A DNA stretch of 62,318 nucleotides, from positions 1 through 62,318 of the forward strand of contig JAGXRN010000028.1 of NCBI GenBank assembly GCA_018335875.1, given 5' to 3'. The notes under the pieces are model-generated. The model saw nothing but the letters and a program-made list of their open reading frames with translations, did not search any database and was not told the origin of the DNA. This DNA is from Dethiobacter sp. GTDB lineage: Bacteria; Bacillota; Dethiobacteria; Dethiobacterales; Dethiobacteraceae. Each line of letters begins with the position of its first letter. Positions within the stretch are counted from its first letter, which is position 1. Position numbers and translations under genes: made by a program. Positions 14,292 to 22,252 of the stretch are shown piece by piece.

Positions 14292-15905
14292 ATGTCGACA
14301 CTTGAAGAGAAACGGCAGATAAATTACGAGTTTTGGCTGCAGCAGGATCAGGAGCTTCTGGCAAGACGTGGGGAGGCTTATAATGTAGGCGGGCAAAAGC
14401 AGGCGGAGCGCCTGGCCAAACAGGGAAAACTGCCTGTACGCCAGTTGATAGAGATGCTGATCGACCAGGGCAGTGACTTTTATGAGCTTGGGATTGATGC
14501 CGGTTATAATATCGGATACAAAGAGCAGCCGCACATACCTGGAGGCGGCCTGGTGACAGGCGTGGGTAAAGTCCATGGCAAAGACTGTATGATATTTGGC
14601 AATGAGAGCAGGATGACTGCCGGTACTTATTACCCCATTACGTTAAAAAAGCACATGCGGGCACAAAAAATCGCCGAACAGTGCGGCCTTCCATGCATAT
14701 ATATTGCTGATTCGGGCGGTCTTTTTCTGCCTCTGCAGCTTGGCGGTTTTGCCGATGAGGGTATGTTTGGCTCCATGTTCTATAACATGACACGCATGTC
14801 GGCCAAAGGAATCAAACAGTACACCCTCAGCACCGGGGGCAATACTGCCGGTGGCGCATATATTGTCTATCTGGCCTGTGAATCGATCATGATTGATAAA
14901 CTGGCCTACGCCTTTTTGGCCGGGCCGCCCATGGTGCGTTCCGCCATCGGTGAAGAGATTTCTGCAGAAGATTTGGGCGGTGCATATGTTCATACACAGC
15001 ATTCAGGCGGCTGTGACCATTATGTGCGCACCCAGGAGGAAGGGGTCGCCAAGTTGCGGGAAATCATCGCTTTTGACCCGCCGCAGAAATTTTACTCTCA
15101 CCGCTATGAACAGCATGAAGAACCTCTTTACGGGTCGGAAGAGCTCATGGCCTGCATGCCCTCGGACCCCTACAGGCCCATCGATGTCAGGGATGTAATC
15201 AAGTGTATTGCCGATGGCAGCTACCTGCAGGAATACAAGGCCAACTATGCACCGGGCAGGGGCGACAGTATTATCTGCGGTAAGATCTGGCTAAAGGGCA
15301 TGCCCATCGGTATTGTGGCATCCAATAAAACCGGTGTTATTTTTATTGAGGCAGCCCGCAAAGCAACCGAGTGGGTGGTGCGCTGCGGCAACGATAAGAC
15401 ACCGCTTTTATATATCCAGAATTCGCCGGGCTACATGGTGGGTAAAAGTGAGGAATGGGGCGGTATCGGAAAATACGGGTCGGACATGGTGCGCGCCTGC
15501 GCCTGTGTGGAAGTACCAAAGATACAGTGGGTAATCGGCCCCGACCACGGCGCGGCCAACTACGGGATGTGCGGCCGTGCTTACAATCCCCGCTTTGTTT
15601 TTCATACCATGCGCGCCAGGACTACTGTGATGGCAGGCAGGACTGCAGGCTTTATCCTGGAAACCATTGAAAGAAAAAACAAGAGTATTAAAGGAGAAGC
15701 GGTGGACGAAGCAAAGATGTCTGAATTCCGAAGTGAGATGATTGAGCGCTATGACCGTGAGGGCCATCCCTATTTAACAGGATCACTCCTGTTCCATGAT
15801 GGTATAATCACCTGGTCTGAGGCCAGGGACAAAATAGCCAGGGGGTTTGAACTGGCACTGCACCGGCCAATCCCCGACTCCACCTTCGGCAACTTCAAAT
15901 TTTAA
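14292..15905 (+). CDS. Acyl-CoA carboxylase carboxyltransferase (beta) subunit
   Basis: A 537-residue carboxyltransferase of the propionyl/methylcrotonyl-CoA carboxylase beta family, with both crotonase-fold halves. The first half includes STGGNTAGGAYIVYLACES (an oxyanion-loop GG) and the second GRTAGFILETIERKN. Such subunits move a carboxyl group between biotin and an acyl-CoA. Length and spacing look nearer methylcrotonyl/geranyl-CoA carboxylase beta than PccB, but substrate cannot be assigned. No biotin carboxylase, biotin carrier or decarboxylase membrane subunit is adjacent, so partners must lie elsewhere. ATG 14292 follows GGAGG. With AtoE divergent, a role in short or branched-chain acid metabolism is plausible. 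Confidence 0.88.
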   Translation: MSTLEEKRQINYEFWLQQDQELLARRGEAYNVGGQKQAERLAKQGKLPVRQLIEMLIDQGSDFYELGIDAGYNIGYKEQPHIPGGGLVTGVGKVHGKDCMIFGNESRMTAGTYYPITLKKHMRAQKIAEQCGLPCIYIADSGGLFLPLQLGGFADEGMFGSMFYNMTRMSAKGIKQYTLSTGGNTAGGAYIVYLACESIMIDKLAYAFLAGPPMVRSAIGEEISAEDLGGAYVHTQHSGGCDHYVRTQEEGVAKLREIIAFDPPQKFYSHRYEQHEEPLYGSEELMACMPSDPYRPIDVRDVIKCIADGSYLQEYKANYAPGRGDSIICGKIWLKGMPIGIVASNKTGVIFIEAARKATEWVVRCGNDKTPLLYIQNSPGYMVGKSEEWGGIGKYGSDMVRACACVEVPKIQWVIGPDHGAANYGMCGRAYNPRFVFHTMRARTTVMAGRTAGFILETIERKNKSIKGEAVDEAKMSEFRSEMIERYDREGHPYLTGSLLFHDGIITWSEARDKIARGFELALHRPIPDSTFGNFKF

Positions 15906-16093
15906 AAGATTTGTCCACCCAGCTTAATAATCAGCCTGGCGGTTTCCCGGGAGTCACTGAGGACCATTTGGGTAAGTTCGGTAAATCTTTTTTCCAGTCT
16001 GTCGTCTTTCACGCGGCAGGCAACTACAGCATAACCGCCGGCCGCCAGGTTATTGTCCTTGTAGTAATCGTACAACATGTCAATGTCTTCCAA
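15902..16093 (-). CDS. Small helical protein, unknown
   Basis: A 63-residue protein I do not recognise. It is probably all helix, beginning EDIDMLYDYYKDNN and ending LIIKLGGQIF, with no signal, membrane segment or Cys motif. The TTG start at 16093 has GGAGG eight bases upstream, inside the end of the gene before it. An ATG at 16078 is the alternative. The upstream gene stops two bases away, so the two are coupled. Its stop codon overlaps that of the carboxyltransferase on the other strand. The pair could be two halves of a small helical bundle of the ferritin-like or spore-coat CotF kind, but that is only a guess. Confidence 0.6.
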   Translation of the reverse strand: MEDIDMLYDYYKDNNLAAGGYAVVACRVKDDRLEKRFTELTQMVLSDSRETARLIIKLGGQIF

Positions 16094-16094
16094 T

Positions 16095-16307
16095 TTACCT
16101 GCCTCCTACCCGGTCCAGTTCTTTGCGCAGGGAAGAATTTACCTTCTTTATCATCTCTGCCCTTGAGACGAAGAAATCCCTAACTTCCTGATCTTTGGCA
16201 AGGCCTGCATAAAGCTTGAGTTTTTTGGTGGTGACGTCAGTCATTGTGATGGCGGTTATGAGGGCAATCTGGTCGTTGGCTTCAAACAATATGTTATTAT
16301 CCAGCAT
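16095..16307 (-). CDS. Small helical protein, unknown
   Basis: A 70-residue protein, largely helical and charged, beginning LDNNILFEANDQIALI and ending SSLRKELDRVGGR. It has no membrane segment and no motif I can name. The ATG at 16307 follows GGGGTG in its leader. The stop is one base from the TTG of the next gene, whose ribosome binding site lies inside this coding sequence, so the two are almost certainly made together. It is divergent from leuS. Helix pairing of the two products is an inference. Confidence 0.6.
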   Translation of the reverse strand: MLDNNILFEANDQIALITAITMTDVTTKKLKLYAGLAKDQEVRDFFVSRAEMIKKVNSSLRKELDRVGGR

Positions 16308-16399
16308 TTTAACACCCCGGTAAATGTGATTAATAATAGTATCTGCAGCCAGTTACAAAATATACCACTGCTTGGCGGGATTGGGTGAAGCTGTTAGTC

Positions 16400-16429
16400 T
16401 TGCATTTAATTGTTTCCTGCGTATATAAT
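16400..16429 (+). promoter_or_regulatory. Candidate leuS promoter
   Basis: TTGCAT at 16400-16405 and TATAAT at 16424-16429, 18 bases apart, 60 bases before the leuS start. The short leader has no T-box features, unlike many Firmicutes synthetase genes. Confidence 0.6.
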
Positions 16430-16435
16430 AGTAAG

Positions 16436-16456
16436 AAAGCCTGTCCACAGGCTTTT
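16436..16456 (+). terminator. Terminator-like hairpin in the leuS leader
   Basis: A 9-bp perfect stem AAAGCCTGT / ACAGGCTTT with a CC loop, then TATT, starting a few bases after the promoter. It could be an attenuator or simply a 5-prime stabilising hairpin. The two-base loop makes the closing pairs strained. Confidence 0.4.
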
Positions 16457-16488
16457 ATTGCAGGTATTAAAGTATAGGAGGCAGTCAG

Positions 16489-18957
16489 GTGGCCGATTAT
16501 AATCCGCGAAAAATTGAACCAAAATGGCAGGAATACTGGGAAGAACACAATTTTTACCGCACTGACGACAGTGCTGGGAAAAGGTATTATGTATTGGAGA
16601 TGTTCCCTTACCCCTCAGGGAAGCTGCATATGGGGCATATGCGCGTTTATTCCATTGGGGACGTGCTGGCAAGGTTTTTGCGCATGAGAGGGTACAGTGT
16701 ACTGCATCCCATGGGCTGGGACGCTTTTGGGCTTCCCGCTGAAAATGCTGCCATTGAACACCAGGTTCACCCGCTTGAGTGGACAAATGCCAATATCAAA
16801 GCTATGAAAGAACAGCAGCGCGCACTTGGCATCAGCTATGATTGGGACAGGGAAGTAACCACCTGCGCACCTGATTATTACCGCTGGACGCAGTGGTTGT
16901 TTTTACTTTTTTACAAGCGCGGCTTAGCTTACAAGAAAATGGCTTCAGTCAATTGGTGTCCGGGATGTGAAACCGTGCTGGCAAATGAGCAGGTGGAAGA
17001 CGGCGGCTGCTGGCGCTGCGGCAATGAAGTGGTGATGAGAGACCTGGAGCAGTGGTTCCTGCGCATCACCGACTATGCCGAGCGGCTGCTTGACGACCTG
17101 AAGCTGCTGTCGGGCTGGCCTGAGCGCGTGCGTGTTATGCAGGAAAACTGGATAGGCAAAAGTACCGGCGCAGAGATCGACTTTCCCATCACGGGCAGAG
17201 ATGATAAAATAACTGTTTTTACAACCCGCCCCGATACTCTCTACGGCGTTACATACATGGTACTGGCGGCTGAACATCCCCTGGTGGATGAACTGACCAG
17301 GGGCACAGAGCATGAGGCAGCAGTCAAAGCTTTTGTGGAAAAGGCCCGTCGCGTCAGTGAGATAGACCGCACGTCGGAGGAAATGGTAAAAGAGGGCATC
17401 ACTACCGGGGCAGCATGCATAAACCCTGTCAACGGCGAGGAAGTGCCGATTCTTGTGGGCAACTATGTGCTGATGGGCTACGGCACCGGCGCTGTGATGG
17501 GAGTGCCCGCCCATGACCAGCGTGACTTTGAGTTTGCCGTAAAGTATAAGCTTCCAATCAGGGTGGTTATTAATCCGCCGGGACGCGACCTGCGCGTGGA
17601 AGGACAGACCGAGGCCTATGAAGATGAAGGCGTAATGGTTAATTCAGCGCATTTTGACGGCCTGCCAAACGTGGAAGGTAAAAAGGCTGTCACCGGCTAC
17701 CTGGATGAAATGGGACGTGGAGGGTCAAAAGTAACCTACCGCCTGCGCGACTGGCTGATTTCCCGCCAGCGCTACTGGGGCGCCCCTATCCCCATTATTT
17801 ACTGTGAAAAGTGCGGCGCAGTGCCTGTACCTGAAGAAGACCTGCCGGTGGAACTGCCGCCCGATGTCACCTTTAAAAAAGGCGGCCAGTCGCCTCTTGG
17901 CGGCCACCGGGGATTTCTTAATGCGCCCTGTCCCGGTTGCGGCAGTATGGGGCGGCGTGAGACAGACACCATGGACACTTTTATCTGTTCTTCCTGGTAC
18001 TATTTCCGCTATACCGACCCGCATAACGATAAAGAAGTTTTCAACCGCAAGCGCTGTGATACCTGGATGCCGGTGGACCAGTATATCGGCGGCATTGAGC
18101 ACGCCATCCTTCATCTTCTGTATTCCAGGTTCTTCACCAAGGTGTTAAATGATGCCGGCCTGACCTCGGCCGTGGAGCCGTTTACACGCCTCTTGGCCCA
18201 GGGCATGGTCAACAAAGACGGCGTCAAGATGTCAAAATCCAAGGGCAACGTTGTCAGCCCGGACGAGATCATTGACAAGTACGGCGCCGATACCGGCCGC
18301 CTTTTTATCCTCTTTGCCGCGCCGCCGGAAAAGGGGCTGGACTGGAGCGACCGCGGTGTGGAAGGGTGCTTCCGCTTCCTAAAGCGCGTCTGGCGCCTGG
18401 TTGACCAATATGGCGGGATGCGTGGCGGCAATGGCGACTTTAAACAACTGGACGCCGCTGAAAAAAGTGTGCGCCGCGCTGTGCATGCCGCTTTGAAAAA
18501 AGTCACCGAAGATATCGAGGAGCGCTTTAACTTCAATACAGCCATTTCAGCCATCATGGAAGCTGTTAATGCCTGCTATGCCTATGTCAACGAAAAAGGC
18601 AGCCATATTCACGGTCCCGTGATGGCGGAAGCGCTTGAGCTTGTGGTCAAAATGCTGGCGCCCTTTGCTCCGCACCTGGGGGAGGAGATGTGGCAGCGCC
18701 TGGGGCACGCAAAGAGCGTCCACCTGCAGTCCTGGCCGTCATATGATTCATCGGTGCTTCAGGTGGAAGAAGTGGAGATAGTTGTCCAGGTTAACGGCAA
18801 GGTGCGCGGCCGCCTCACTGTGCCCGCCGGGCTGAACGAGGGTGAACTGCATGCCCTGGCTGTTTCCAACAGCCGTATTGCCGGGCTGCTTGAGGGCAGA
18901 CAGGTGGTAAAGGCCATAGCCGTGCCTGACAAGCTGGTGAACCTGGTCGTACGCTGA
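16489..18957 (+). CDS. leuS: Leucyl-tRNA synthetase
   Basis: An 822-residue class I synthetase that charges tRNA-Leu. The HIGH motif appears as KLHMGHMRVY at about residues 44-53, and KMSKS is exact (GVKMSKSKGN) near 580. The CP1 editing domain sits between, with the conserved threonine-rich TTRPDTLYG. A Cys4 zinc element is visible in CPGCETVLANEQ and CWRCG. The C-terminal anticodon-binding domain ends near VNLVVR. Length is normal for bacterial LeuRS. The GTG start at 16489 follows AGGAGG. Its own promoter is upstream; comEA follows after about 100 bases. Confidence 0.98.
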   Translation: MADYNPRKIEPKWQEYWEEHNFYRTDDSAGKRYYVLEMFPYPSGKLHMGHMRVYSIGDVLARFLRMRGYSVLHPMGWDAFGLPAENAAIEHQVHPLEWTNANIKAMKEQQRALGISYDWDREVTTCAPDYYRWTQWLFLLFYKRGLAYKKMASVNWCPGCETVLANEQVEDGGCWRCGNEVVMRDLEQWFLRITDYAERLLDDLKLLSGWPERVRVMQENWIGKSTGAEIDFPITGRDDKITVFTTRPDTLYGVTYMVLAAEHPLVDELTRGTEHEAAVKAFVEKARRVSEIDRTSEEMVKEGITTGAACINPVNGEEVPILVGNYVLMGYGTGAVMGVPAHDQRDFEFAVKYKLPIRVVINPPGRDLRVEGQTEAYEDEGVMVNSAHFDGLPNVEGKKAVTGYLDEMGRGGSKVTYRLRDWLISRQRYWGAPIPIIYCEKCGAVPVPEEDLPVELPPDVTFKKGGQSPLGGHRGFLNAPCPGCGSMGRRETDTMDTFICSSWYYFRYTDPHNDKEVFNRKRCDTWMPVDQYIGGIEHAILHLLYSRFFTKVLNDAGLTSAVEPFTRLLAQGMVNKDGVKMSKSKGNVVSPDEIIDKYGADTGRLFILFAAPPEKGLDWSDRGVEGCFRFLKRVWRLVDQYGGMRGGNGDFKQLDAAEKSVRRAVHAALKKVTEDIEERFNFNTAISAIMEAVNACYAYVNEKGSHIHGPVMAEALELVVKMLAPFAPHLGEEMWQRLGHAKSVHLQSWPSYDSSVLQVEEVEIVVQVNGKVRGRLTVPAGLNEGELHALAVSNSRIAGLLEGRQVVKAIAVPDKLVNLVVR

Positions 18958-19054
18958 CATTTCCCGGGAAATATTGTCACAAAAATTGCGCCTCCAGGCA
19001 GGAAAAAATGGTTTTCACAGCGAAAACTGGAAGAAAATGCCGGGAGGCATCTTT

Positions 19055-19621
19055 ATGTTCAATTTTACACGGCGTGAGCAGCTGGGAGCTTTGGTGCTGG
19101 CCGGGCTGCTGGTTGCAGGACTGCTGCTGCGTTTTTTATTGCTGCCGCGCTCCGGCGGCGGGGTTATCATTGAGCCTGCTGCGGAGCGTGGTGCACAACA
19201 GGAAACAAGCAGGGAAATTGTGGTGCATGTTACCGGGGCTGTCAAAGAGCCGGGTATCTACCGCCTGGCTGAGGGCGCCCGTGTTTTTGCGGCCATCGAG
19301 GCGGCAGGCGGCGCGGCAGCTGATGCCGATATTGAAGCGCTCAACCTGGCGGCGCCTCTTTTTGACGGCCAGCAGGTGCGAGTACCGCGGCCGGAAGAAG
19401 GAGAGAACGGCACCGCCAGAGGCGACGGCAGAGTAAATATCAATACAGCTGCAGCCTCGGAGCTGGAAAAGCTGCCAGGCATCGGGCCGGTACGGGCGGC
19501 GGCTATCGTGGAATACCGCAACAGGAACGGTCTTTTCAGGAGCCTGGAAGACTTGACCGGGGTCACCGGCATCGGGCCTAAGACTCTTGAGAGCCTGAGG
19601 GAATTTATCACCCTGTATTGA
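19055..19621 (+). CDS. comEA: ComEA-type DNA-binding competence protein
   Basis: A 188-residue membrane-anchored protein. One membrane segment (about residues 8-26) is followed by an external SLBB-like domain (VVHVTGAVKEPGIYRLAEG) and a C-terminal helix-hairpin-helix pair, INTAAASELEKLPGIGPV and LTGVTGIGPKTLESL. ComEA binds incoming double-stranded DNA at the cell surface and hands it to ComEC, which is also in this window. ATG 19055 is preceded by GGGAGG at the right distance. The reading frame opens further upstream, but there is no ribosome binding site there. It ends against the stop of the next, convergent gene. Confidence 0.93.
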   Translation: MFNFTRREQLGALVLAGLLVAGLLLRFLLLPRSGGGVIIEPAAERGAQQETSREIVVHVTGAVKEPGIYRLAEGARVFAAIEAAGGAAADADIEALNLAAPLFDGQQVRVPRPEEGENGTARGDGRVNINTAAASELEKLPGIGPVRAAAIVEYRNRNGLFRSLEDLTGVTGIGPKTLESLREFITLY

Positions 19622-19825
19622 CTACAAGATATCGAAGATTGCGTTTATGAGGTCGTTGGGGTTGGGCAGTTCCAACCCGGTCACAGCAGCCACGGCCATA
19701 AACGAGCCGGCGGACCAGATGAGGAGAAGTACTGCCGCCTCCCTCCACATTCCTTCTTTTACCAAACGCGGCGCATCGAAGGAAAGTACAGCCAGCAGGA
19801 CCGTCACTAAAAGTATGATAAACAA
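19622..19825 (-). CDS. Small membrane protein in the germination operon
   Basis: A 67-residue protein with an N-terminal hydrophobic helix (MFIILLVTVLLAVLSF) and a second hydrophobic stretch at about 32-50. Start is TTG at 19825, with GGAGT nine bases upstream. It lies 23 bases after gerC at the end of the ger operon and is the last gene in it, stopping exactly against comEA. Small two-helix membrane proteins (GerD-like or the GerW/GerX class) sometimes accompany Ger receptors, and this may be an accessory subunit. I do not recognise the sequence. Confidence 0.65.
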   Translation of the reverse strand: MFIILLVTVLLAVLSFDAPRLVKEGMWREAAVLLLIWSAGSFMAVAAVTGLELPNPNDLINAIFDIL

Positions 19826-19848
19826 TGCAAATCACTCCTTGGGTAATG

Positions 19849-21135
19849 TCAGCGGTTAATGGGGGCCGGACGGGAAAGCTGCCCGGTGCGGCGGATATGG
19901 GCGGTAACGTGGATGTCAAACTCAAGCTGAGTGAAAACCTGCGGCCAGTTCTCACCAATCTCTCTGAAGACCTGCGGGTGACTGCGGTTTAGTATGGCGC
20001 CAAAGCCGACAATGTCTGATTCCAGTTCCTGCAGTTTTTGCAGCGCTTTTTCAATTTCAATTTTTATGGCAGCCGCCTTGGCGCTCCCCAGCTTTTTTAA
20101 CATCTCCGGTGCGGACAAGTCGCTTTCACTTCTCTGGCTGGCCAGGTCGCCTTCTGCCACCACTTCGATGCTGAATGACACCTTTCCGCCACTAAGCACC
20201 GGTGTGATTGTGGCCTGGGCGCGGGAAACAGTGAGGACAACTTTTTTTTCAGGATTAAGAGGGTCCGGGACGACAATGGCAGCCAGCTTTACGCCGTTTT
20301 TCAGCAAGAGAAAACCGCGCGTTTCGATGGGGTCAAGGAAACCTCTCAGCACGTCGCCACAGAAGACGGCCGCGCCGGCCAGTGTCAGCTCTTTTTGCGG
20401 TACCACTTGCTCTTCGGCTCCGCCTGCACCCTGTCCCTGTGACTCCTGACTTCCTTCGTCCTGCCCTTGCTCCATCATTTCTTCCCGGAATTCGGGAATA
20501 ACTTCAGTCAGGTGCGGGCTGATGCGAAGCACCGGGGCGTGTGTGTCCTGCCCCGGCGTGCTCATCTGCCGCTGCATCCTGTAGGCTTCCTGGGGATCGG
20601 CCTCGGAAGACGTCCTTGCCTGTGCCAGCAGGCCGAGGATTTCGTCGGCGATGCCTGTTTCCAGCCGCTCCGGTGCAGCCAGAATGTCGTGTGCCATCCC
20701 CGGCGCCACAAGCACAAAGTTGGTCAGGCGCATCTGATTGTCGCGCATGATAAAGTCCATGACGCTGTGCAGGCCGTGCTTTGCCATGTCCTCGCTCACA
20801 AGCACCAACTCGTTGTGTGAGAGGAAGATGCGCCGTGAAATGTTAAAACTCGCCTGCTGAATAGCAAGATCTATGGTGGCGCCGTTGCCTGTAAAGAGGC
20901 GTGTGGGACTGCCTCCACCGCCTCCACCTCCGCCGGCGTCACCACCGCCGGCGATGTCGCCGGGACGGATAACATCCATTGTGACAAGAAAGGGCGCTCT
21001 GCGGTCAGGCAGGTAGTCTATGGCGATGGCCCTGACAATGGCGAGGTCGTCTATTTCCACCTGGCTCCAGCAACCGGGCAAAAAGAAAAGTGGGAGCAGC
21101 AAAAGCAGACAAATGGGCAGGCGGCGGCTACCCAT
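19849..21135 (-). CDS. Spore germination lipoprotein, Ger(x)C family
   Basis: A 428-residue GerAC/GerBC-type lipoprotein. The signal ends in a lipobox (FFLPGCWSQ, Cys22), and WSQVEIDDLAIV starts the mature Ger(x)C domain. GerC is the extracellular, lipid-anchored subunit of the germinant receptor in the spore inner membrane. Two odd inserts stand out. A glycine-rich run of about nine residues (AGGGGGGGG region near 75) lies between beta strands. A Gln/Glu/Gly-rich stretch near 230-255 (QGQDEGSQESQGQGAGG) lies mid-protein. It overlaps gerB by eight bases. Confidence 0.92.
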   Translation of the reverse strand: MGSRRLPICLLLLLPLFFLPGCWSQVEIDDLAIVRAIAIDYLPDRRAPFLVTMDVIRPGDIAGGGDAGGGGGGGGSPTRLFTGNGATIDLAIQQASFNISRRIFLSHNELVLVSEDMAKHGLHSVMDFIMRDNQMRLTNFVLVAPGMAHDILAAPERLETGIADEILGLLAQARTSSEADPQEAYRMQRQMSTPGQDTHAPVLRISPHLTEVIPEFREEMMEQGQDEGSQESQGQGAGGAEEQVVPQKELTLAGAAVFCGDVLRGFLDPIETRGFLLLKNGVKLAAIVVPDPLNPEKKVVLTVSRAQATITPVLSGGKVSFSIEVVAEGDLASQRSESDLSAPEMLKKLGSAKAAAIKIEIEKALQKLQELESDIVGFGAILNRSHPQVFREIGENWPQVFTQLEFDIHVTAHIRRTGQLSRPAPINR

Positions 21136-22252
21136 CCTGCTTGTCCTTTCCCTGCGCTTCTCCTGACAGCTTTCCCCGTACCAGGCTTACTGACAGCAAA
21201 AGAAGCGGCAGGCCCAGGGAATACATGCTGATGCTGTAGACAGGCCAGGCGTCCCTTAGGAAGTGGGCAAGTTCTGCCACATCGCTGTAAAGGGTGATGG
21301 AAAAGACAGCTATAATCAGACCCAGCGACAGCACTACAGGCCTGTACTCACTGAGGCCGAATACCTGCGCAATGCCCAGTGCAGCACAGTAATAAAACAC
21401 AGAAGTCTTGATAAATACACCGGCCACCCAGATGATCATAATTACCACTTCAAAGCGCGTGAGGATACGGCCGATATTGATGGAGCGCACAAAGAGGTGG
21501 ATGGGAAAGTGCATGGATGCGGTAAAGTCCGGGCCAAAGACGGATTGGACGGCGATGAGGGCAGTCGTCAATAGTGCGGTCGAACCGAGCACGGCGGCGG
21601 CGCCGCTGACAAGGGCGCCGCGCGGTCGGGTGAGAAAGGGCATAATTACTGCCAGGGCGACTATCTCGCCGTGCCAGGCCGCGGGGACGATGGCTCCCCT
21701 GGCAATGGGAATAATACCGCTGGCAAAAACAGGAAAAAGGTTTTCAATCTCCCAGATGGAAATTGAGAGAGAAAAAATTGCCAGCAGGGAACTTACCACC
21801 AGCAGTATAATAAATTCATTCATGCGGGCAATCACCTCAAGGCCGGACAGGACTGCAATGGCAGCGAGAAAGATAAGGGTGAAGTTAAAGACAGACAGCG
21901 GCGTCTCAGGCAAAAAAGATGTGGTGAGAAAGTCGCCAAACTGGCGCACCACCGTGGCTGCCAGATGCAGGAAGAACCAGACAAAGGAGAGCGCGACAAG
22001 TTTACCTAAAAACCTGCCCAGGATGTCCTCGCTGTATTGGAAGATGGTCCTGCCGGGGTACCTGATGCCAAGGATAAAAACTAACAGCACAGTAACAAGG
22101 CCGAAAAGGGAGCCTGCCGGGGATGCAATCCAGGCGTCGTGCCCGGCCAGTTCCGACGTGATGGCAGGGACAAAAAGGATTACTGTGGCCATGATGGTGA
22201 TAAACATGAGTTCTCCTGCCTGGCGCGGGGAGATCTTACCTTTTTCCAGCAT
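21128..22252 (-). CDS. Spore germination permease-like subunit, GerAB family
   Basis: A 374-residue integral membrane protein of the GerAB/ArcD/ProY amino-acid-permease-like family, with about ten hydrophobic segments. The N-terminus ISPRQAGELMFITIMATVI is characteristic. In the Ger receptor this subunit carries the germinant-binding site, with a transporter-like fold. The gene overlaps gerA by 17 bases and gerC by eight, so the three are tightly coupled. Germinant identity cannot be inferred. Confidence 0.94.
   Translation of the reverse strand: MLEKGKISPRQAGELMFITIMATVILFVPAITSELAGHDAWIASPAGSLFGLVTVLLVFILGIRYPGRTIFQYSEDILGRFLGKLVALSFVWFFLHLAATVVRQFGDFLTTSFLPETPLSVFNFTLIFLAAIAVLSGLEVIARMNEFIILLVVSSLLAIFSLSISIWEIENLFPVFASGIIPIARGAIVPAAWHGEIVALAVIMPFLTRPRGALVSGAAAVLGSTALLTTALIAVQSVFGPDFTASMHFPIHLFVRSINIGRILTRFEVVIMIIWVAGVFIKTSVFYYCAALGIAQVFGLSEYRPVVLSLGLIIAVFSITLYSDVAELAHFLRDAWPVYSISMYSLGLPLLLLSVSLVRGKLSGEAQGKDKQDG

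Noticed and set aside
14127..14576. 149-residue minus-strand ORF reaching from the AtoE/carboxyltransferase intergenic region into the carboxyltransferase gene
   Set aside because: It overlaps the start of a strong gene on the other strand; protein composition is unlike real proteins here and it has no ribosome binding site I trust.
16310..16488. T-box leader for leuS
   Set aside because: Searched the leader for the conserved T-box sequence and specifier stem; it is far too short and lacks the AGGGTGGNACCGCG-type motif.
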